This document shows, in pieces, positions 63,401-64,000 of a DNA stretch of 64,000 nt. The notes beneath the pieces were generated by a model, which was not told the DNA's origin, ran no database searches, and saw only the letters and a program-made list of their open reading frames with translations. Source of the stretch: Planctomycetaceae bacterium (GTDB lineage Bacteria > Planctomycetota > Planctomycetia > Planctomycetales > Planctomycetaceae); contig PBOJ01000131.1 of the NCBI GenBank assembly GCA_002724315.1, positions 62,001 through 126,000 of the forward strand. The letters are read 5' to 3'. Positions within the stretch are counted from its first letter, which is position 1. Each line of letters starts with the position of its first letter. The position numbers were made by a program, and so were the translations under genes.

Positions 63401-63664
63401 GAACGCACGGCGAGTTCTCCCAGTTCCGATCTCGAGATACTTGTCCGCGAGGGGAAGCAAGGCGAAAAGTATCTTGGTCTGTGCAACAGGAACGTCGAGC
63501 AGCCCATCGAGACCATCGTCACGGTGGCCGGCAAATACGAGAACCCAATGGATCTGCTGGTTCCGGGGTGGTGTCCTGTGTCGGCTCACATTTATGGACG
63601 CAAGACCATCTTGAGGGTGCGTCTTGAGCCGGGCGACTGGACCGTGTTGCGATTGCGAAAGTGA
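60461..63664 (+). CDS. Exported discoidin-GH42-like beta-galactosidase
   Basis: A 1067-residue protein; the ATG at 60461 (GGAG about 10 nt upstream) opens a signal peptide (MILILVSAVAQAQ). Residues about 35-200 form a discoidin/F5-8-type carbohydrate-binding domain. After a helical linker, a GH42-like TIM barrel spans about 410-770: the segment SAFRRYLKERYGSIESLNRKW is a GH42 landmark, and Glu553 in LTAWEGSAG is a candidate acid/base. A Rossmann-like trimerisation domain follows (about 800-960, DDYTVLFLPYAPYMSQEV, WVQKGGTLIAVGPF). The mature enzyme probably removes galactose-type residues from external glycans. Its codon use is less GC-biased than that of flanking genes, hinting at acquisition from elsewhere. 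The nucleophile was not placed. Confidence 0.8.
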   Translation: MTSVWKNIKRNACMILILVSAVAQAQQMQPTEGTNLARGKVCTFDPKPSYPDCTEKGDRFDLTDGRYNGCLWIYKGTVGLMPGYGWGVETMPIPLIDIDLGAARAIGKVTFSSITGSGGVTFPLAVRVFVSTDAKHYDLLCDMLTESVPQDKPLNHRFVAKDLKGWGRYVRFAVLPGGPMVFFDEIEVMAGTHTREEVRHLNKRPVPAGMVKTFARQMRRGTPDLWSYSGFGSDRGTMRENGAYFCEGLLGLKSKHPEFHRVASAINALLIRKSFLDEKLRSAKRAQFYARNIGANDDQAGGLSRDVAEMQEKSAGVNNRLNDLFQFYGRAFDAERSAEQLSGVNPKIEDVTDGIRRLEVEVGDLVSKASSAVVSQTGKWKSDKLALSPEDRVINRDGTNRRYQFTAFHGAHLDGLWALGPFDGYHIDHPVPWPVSDNPGKYTFPKLRGYIDRIVNESGGRIKSFSLTEPSYRGDVIPMTDWMLAKAKADPDLLLQTKEDKRPPLIASTLIGNNSRLNVHHPAALEYVRGYLKSLAGNLSSQAEVDYFLTAWEGSAGHVGFNPSSQSAFRRYLKERYGSIESLNRKWQADHPSFQSIGIPYRQYAAPATEVTGLTYEFERWKRVNYVRFISKMRQFLKQGAPNVPVMSDPSHFLKEGNTYLMYREHACDIMSFHSYPALEDPMWVYLETMNRAFGRTTGYFENYFGMWSRKHLSDERLAKRDLHRFFFKMFLRDVRISAWWLGFHSHPTSYVTAYNGNAFGLNYDQTIYRWSTTALPVMFKRCRSIEKALLESRQEVPKTAIIQPCASVFNLASVNRNGNDSAALTLMFDLHNKLLAPENIAHDYLPEEMVLDGKGTLDDYTVLFLPYAPYMSQEVSRRLVSWVQKGGTLIAVGPFSLKNEFGLDLLRKDSIYRTLFPKFQQVGSGHWDYSVDGSAHRTQPFTASSFGKGRVVCLNQSLNVLMQNSSLNALLTEIVRDVCERTASSPSSDLEILVREGKQGEKYLGLCNRNVEQPIETIVTVAGKYENPMDLLVPGWCPVSAHIYGRKTILRVRLEPGDWTVLRLRK

Positions 63665-63731
63665 GCTTCACGCGGGCAAACCAAGGGGGCCGACCTTCGT
63701 CCTCGCAGCACCGTCAGTTGGTCCGCCGGTC

Positions 63732-64000
63732 TCAGCGAGACAGGCAGTAGAGCCACTCCCGGCGTCCGCCGTCGTTTGTTGCCACCCGGTGGAAGATCCT
63801 GCCGCCGCTGATGGCCATCGACGAATAGGTCTGCTGCCCGAGCTTGTTCTTCGCTTTCAGTTCCAGGCCGTCACGGCTGGCCGCAAAGACTGTGGTCTGT
63901 CCGGATTCGTCGGTGGCGTAGAGATTGCCGGCTGCCAGGACCAGGGATGATGTGAAGGTGCCGCCGAGCCGTTTTTTCCACAGCGTCTTGCCGGTGGTCG
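63732..64000 (-). CDS. PQQ-like beta-propeller repeat protein, C-terminal fragment cut by window edge
   Basis: A minus-strand frame enters from the right edge and ends at a TGA (63734-63732), giving the last 88 residues. It shows a PQQ-like blade (TGKTLWKKRLGGTFTSSLVL, AAGNLYATDESGQTTVFAA) and ends in a blade-like YCLSR. The body of the gene, including any signal peptide, lies outside the window. It resembles planctomycete PQQ-binding-like propeller proteins such as the one at 3807-6932. It is convergent with the GH42-like gene, 67 nt apart. Confidence 0.75.
   Translation of the reverse strand, partial: TTGKTLWKKRLGGTFTSSLVLAAGNLYATDESGQTTVFAASRDGLELKAKNKLGQQTYSSMAISGGRIFHRVATNDGGRREWLYCLSR

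Noticed and set aside
1-64000. tRNA, rRNA, insertion sequence, integrase or phage genes
   Set aside because: No cloverleaf-like sequence, rRNA motif, transposase motif or terminal inverted repeat was noticed by eye; a tRNAscan or ISfinder search could still find something small.

Overview
The window looks like a chromosomal segment of a high-GC Planctomycetota bacterium. The protein families point there: seven Tat-exported DUF1501 proteins, one DUF1552 protein, one DUF1587/1592/1588-type protein, three DUF1549/DUF1553 (PSCyt/PSD) proteins with CxxCH motifs, a PVC-type heme protein, a LEPR-XLL-type secreted RTX metalloprotease and a Ser/Thr kinase-TPR protein coupled to an ECF sigma factor. 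I see no rRNA, tRNA, CRISPR array, insertion sequence or phage gene. Both ends cut a gene: an FMN-binding glutamate synthase-like protein on the left and a PQQ-like beta-propeller protein on the right.

Region by region. 1-6.9 kb: glutamate synthase-like gene, a Lys/Gly-rich leucine-rich-repeat protein, an ECF sigma factor, two tandem paralogous small membrane proteins, and a large beta-propeller protein with a methyltransferase-like N-terminus. 7-11.4 kb: an M20 dipeptidase, then a fused ABC-ATPase/MlaE-permease translationally coupled to a membrane-anchored partner, probably a lipid-transport unit. 11.5-19 kb: small-molecule catabolism, with a sarcosine/N-methyl-amino-acid oxidase, a Gfo/Idh/MocA dehydrogenase, an MFS transporter overlapping an LDH2-type dehydrogenase, and an N-carbamoyl-D-amino-acid hydrolase beside a sodium/solute symporter. 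19-23.7 kb: a secreted five-bladed-propeller glycosidase-like protein and a PVC-type cytochrome. 23.7-47.6 kb: mainly the planctomycete secretome (DUF1552/1592, DUF1549/1553, DUF1501, WD40), with an M19 dipeptidase, a glutathione peroxidase, a Gfo/Idh/MocA protein and a cold-shock protein between. 47.7-64 kb: SMP-30-like lactonase, a Tat-exported paralogue of the 19 kb propeller protein, an unknown protein, a sialidase-like protein, the RTX metalloprotease, the kinase and sigma pair, another DUF1501 protein, and a discoidin-GH42-like beta-galactosidase.

The strongest observation is the glutathione peroxidase at 32663-33235. Its reading frame is interrupted by one in-frame TGA exactly where the catalytic selenocysteine lies in Sec-containing glutathione peroxidases. 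A compact hairpin with a GU-containing loop starts 17 nt after the TGA, as expected of a bacterial SECIS element. It is therefore annotated as one selenoprotein gene and not as two ORFs or a pseudogene. Other points worth a second look are probable non-canonical starts (ATC at 41882, ATT at 12672), the fused Mla-like transporter with a non-standard partner, the paralogous small membrane pair, and the density of DUF1501/PSD families.

The genes fit an aerobic heterotroph that degrades complex glycans (sialidase, GH42, five-bladed propellers, RTX protease) and imports and oxidises amino-acid derivatives. All functions are inferred from motifs read by eye; no database search was run.
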